Shown here piece by piece: positions 12,578 through 13,632 of a DNA stretch of 13,632 bases. Source of the stretch: Patescibacteria group bacterium (GTDB lineage Bacteria; Patescibacteria; Paceibacteria; Paceibacterales; UBA10102); assembly GCA_024239055.1 (NCBI GenBank), contig JANBVJ010000007.1, positions 1-13,632 on the forward strand, in the 5' to 3' direction. A model generated the notes under the pieces. The model had not been told where the DNA came from. It saw nothing but the letters and a program-made list of their open reading frames with translations, and searched no databases. Numbering within the stretch: the first letter of the stretch is position 1; every line of letters begins with the position of its first letter. Position numbers and translations under genes: made by a program.

Positions 12578-13459
12578 TTAAACAAATGACTTAGTCTGGA
12601 TATTGTAGTTCATGTACCTAATCATTATTTCTCTGATCTTCTCCTGGCTTTCCTTTCCTGTGCTATTCAAAAATACCAGCAATTCAGATCTTCCCATTAC
12701 TTTCCTGAATCTTTCTTGGAATGTTCTGCTGTCTTTCTGCTGCCTGTTTCTTATGTATATATCAAATAATGGCATGAAAAACTGGGTCTTGATATGTATG
12801 TTTGAATGTTCCACTCTTCCGAAAGTGTCCTTGAAGAATGTCATAAACTCCTTCATAAGCCTGAAATCCTCAAAGTTCATTTCCTGCGCGAATTCTACCA
12901 GGTTGTTCTTCTTGAGATAAATTGGATTGTATCCTTTCTCTGGTGAGCTCTCTGTTGAATAAAGTGCATTCAAAAGAACTCTCAATCTTATACTCTTCTT
13001 TGATCCATATATAGTCACTTCACATGGAAAATCTTTTAATGGATTTGATACTAATTTCCAGAACATTATGGTGTCTTTGTACATGTTCAGGCGATCCTCA
13101 TGGCTCTCATTTCTTCTTGTAGCCTCAATGGTATAAACCTTTCTTTCTTCTTCATCATTAAGGTTCCTGTAAACTTTTAGTGTTATTTCCACTTTTGTTT
13201 TCTCCTGGTTTCTCCTGTTGAAGAATCTTCTCAGGGCCTCTATCCTGTGGTTTCCATCTATTAACCTGATCCTGTTCTGCTTCCTGTTCACAATGATCAC
13301 ACCCATTGAGTTTTTTCCCGTGCCAAGTGCTGCAAGGATGTTCCTTACATGGTATTCACCGATCTGTCTTCTGTGTTCCATGACTTCAAACTTGTTAATG
13401 TTTTCTTTGGTTACCACTATTGTTTCTATCTCGTATCCTTTTTTTATTGTTTCACTCAT
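12578..13459 (-). CDS. ParB/Srx-like domain protein
   Basis: A 293-residue protein. Residues about 10-110 are a ParB/sulfiredoxin-like domain with the signature LIDGNHRIEAL (DGNHR at 68-72), a conserved HRRQIGEYHV segment, and a following beta strand. The remaining 180 residues are helical, with many Arg, Lys and Phe, and have no recognised domain. Members of this superfamily may bind DNA, hydrolyse CTP, or act as nucleases or phosphoryl-transfer enzymes; the DGNHR form is common in phage and DGQHR-like proteins. The start at 13459 is fixed by GGAGGT at 13466-13471, 6 nt before the ATG. It may be a regulator, partition factor or nuclease. Confidence 0.8.
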   Translation of the reverse strand: MSETIKKGYEIETIVVTKENINKFEVMEHRRQIGEYHVRNILAALGTGKNSMGVIIVNRKQNRIRLIDGNHRIEALRRFFNRRNQEKTKVEITLKVYRNLNDEEERKVYTIEATRRNESHEDRLNMYKDTIMFWKLVSNPLKDFPCEVTIYGSKKSIRLRVLLNALYSTESSPEKGYNPIYLKKNNLVEFAQEMNFEDFRLMKEFMTFFKDTFGRVEHSNIHIKTQFFMPLFDIYIRNRQQKDSRTFQERFRKVMGRSELLVFLNSTGKESQEKIREIMIRYMNYNIQTKSFV

Positions 13460-13465
13460 TTTTTT

Positions 13466-13471
13466 ACCTCC
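13466..13471 (-). promoter_or_regulatory. Strong Shine-Dalgarno site for the ParB-like gene
   Basis: GGAGGT, then six A residues, then the ATG at 13459. This decides the start of the gene. Confidence 0.6.
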
Positions 13472-13518
13472 CGTGATTAATTCACCTGCAGATATTTTAT
13501 TGCCCTGCAGCCAGCAAT

Positions 13519-13623
13519 TTATCTTTTCCTGGCTTTACTTTTCACAGTCTTCTCTGGCCTTACTCTCATTACCTTTCTCTCGCTTTGCACTGTTGCAACC
13601 TTAACCATCCTATATATTGTCAT
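13519..13623 (-). CDS. Short basic ORF at the right edge
   Basis: A 34-residue ORF (MTIYRMVKVATVQS, then an Arg/Lys-rich second half ending SKARKR). It has nine Arg/Lys residues in its last 18 positions and no recognisable domain. GGAG lies a few bases before the ATG at 13623, which supports the start, but the frame stays open to the window edge, so it may be the end of a longer protein. The 59-nt gap to the ParB-like gene has two CCTGCAG copies and no other ORF. Confidence 0.4.
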   Translation of the reverse strand: MTIYRMVKVATVQSERKVMRVRPEKTVKSKARKR

Positions 13624-13632
13624 TTCTCCTGA

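Noticed and set aside
13460..13518. Two CCTGCAG copies and a short TTGC/GCAA inverted repeat upstream of the ParB-like gene
   Set aside because: The copies are short, the stem is only 4 bp, and there is no consistent spacing to a promoter, so it is not supported as an operator or terminator.
13218..13604. Plus-strand ORF of 128 aa opposite the ParB-like gene
   Set aside because: The opposite strand carries a clear DGNHR-domain gene with a strong Shine-Dalgarno site; the plus-strand product is hydrophobic shadow sequence.
1..13632. CRISPR array, integrase or insertion sequence
   Set aside because: No regularly spaced long repeats, no recombinase motifs and no IS-like terminal inverted repeats were seen by eye. 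The tRNA has no evident duplicate that would mark an attachment site in this window.

Overview
This window looks like part of the genome of a tailed virus (Caudoviricetes type), or an integrated provirus, of an archaeon. The viral evidence is a terminase small/large pair followed by a portal protein fused to an SPP1 gp7/MuF-like head-morphogenesis domain. The archaeal evidence is a group II (thermosome/TCP-1) chaperonin with intact ATPase motifs, a probable archaeal-type ribosomal protein uL29 homologue, TATA-box promoters placed about 26 nt upstream of leaderless ATGs, and a tRNA gene without encoded CCA. The DNA is AT-rich and every convincing gene is on the minus strand, so the window reads from its right end to its left end. 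The host lineage cannot be fixed from this sequence alone.

In transcription order, the right block (13632 to 9219) is a tightly packed early/regulatory and DNA-modification region. It holds a short basic ORF, a ParB/Srx-like protein, an unusual tRNA, a 98-aa protein of unknown function, a DUF932-like protein whose reading frame seems to be broken by one base near its end, a D12-class adenine methyltransferase lacking its N-terminal half, an HTH-methyltransferase, a winged-helix protein, an N-terminal fragment of a C5-cytosine methyltransferase, and a SWIM zinc-finger/HNH nuclease fusion. Most of these genes overlap by ATGA, and two starts share nearly the same strong Shine-Dalgarno arrangement.

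A 143-bp gap (9076-9218) then holds two copies of the same TATA box around a GC-rich block that can form mutually exclusive hairpins, possibly a small RNA or leader. The second TATA box drives a middle operon (9075 to 5174): a coiled-coil protein, a winged-helix-like protein, the thermosome, a Lys-rich protein, the uL29-like protein, and a ParB-domain/DNA methyltransferase fusion.

The left block (5059 to 1) is the late packaging/head region. It contains terS and terL, with a promoter and CAAGC repeats upstream, then the portal-MuF fusion with its own leaderless promoter, three small co-transcribed proteins, and a short acidic protein with its own TATA box. Major capsid and tail genes would be expected beyond the left edge.

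Together the genes describe a virus that carries its own protein-folding machine, a possible translation-related protein and tRNA, and several DNA methylation genes, some apparently decaying. The most notable points are the chaperonin and uL29-like genes in one viral operon, the tRNA with an oversized anticodon loop, the SWIM-HNH fusion, and the paired-TATA structured intergenic region.
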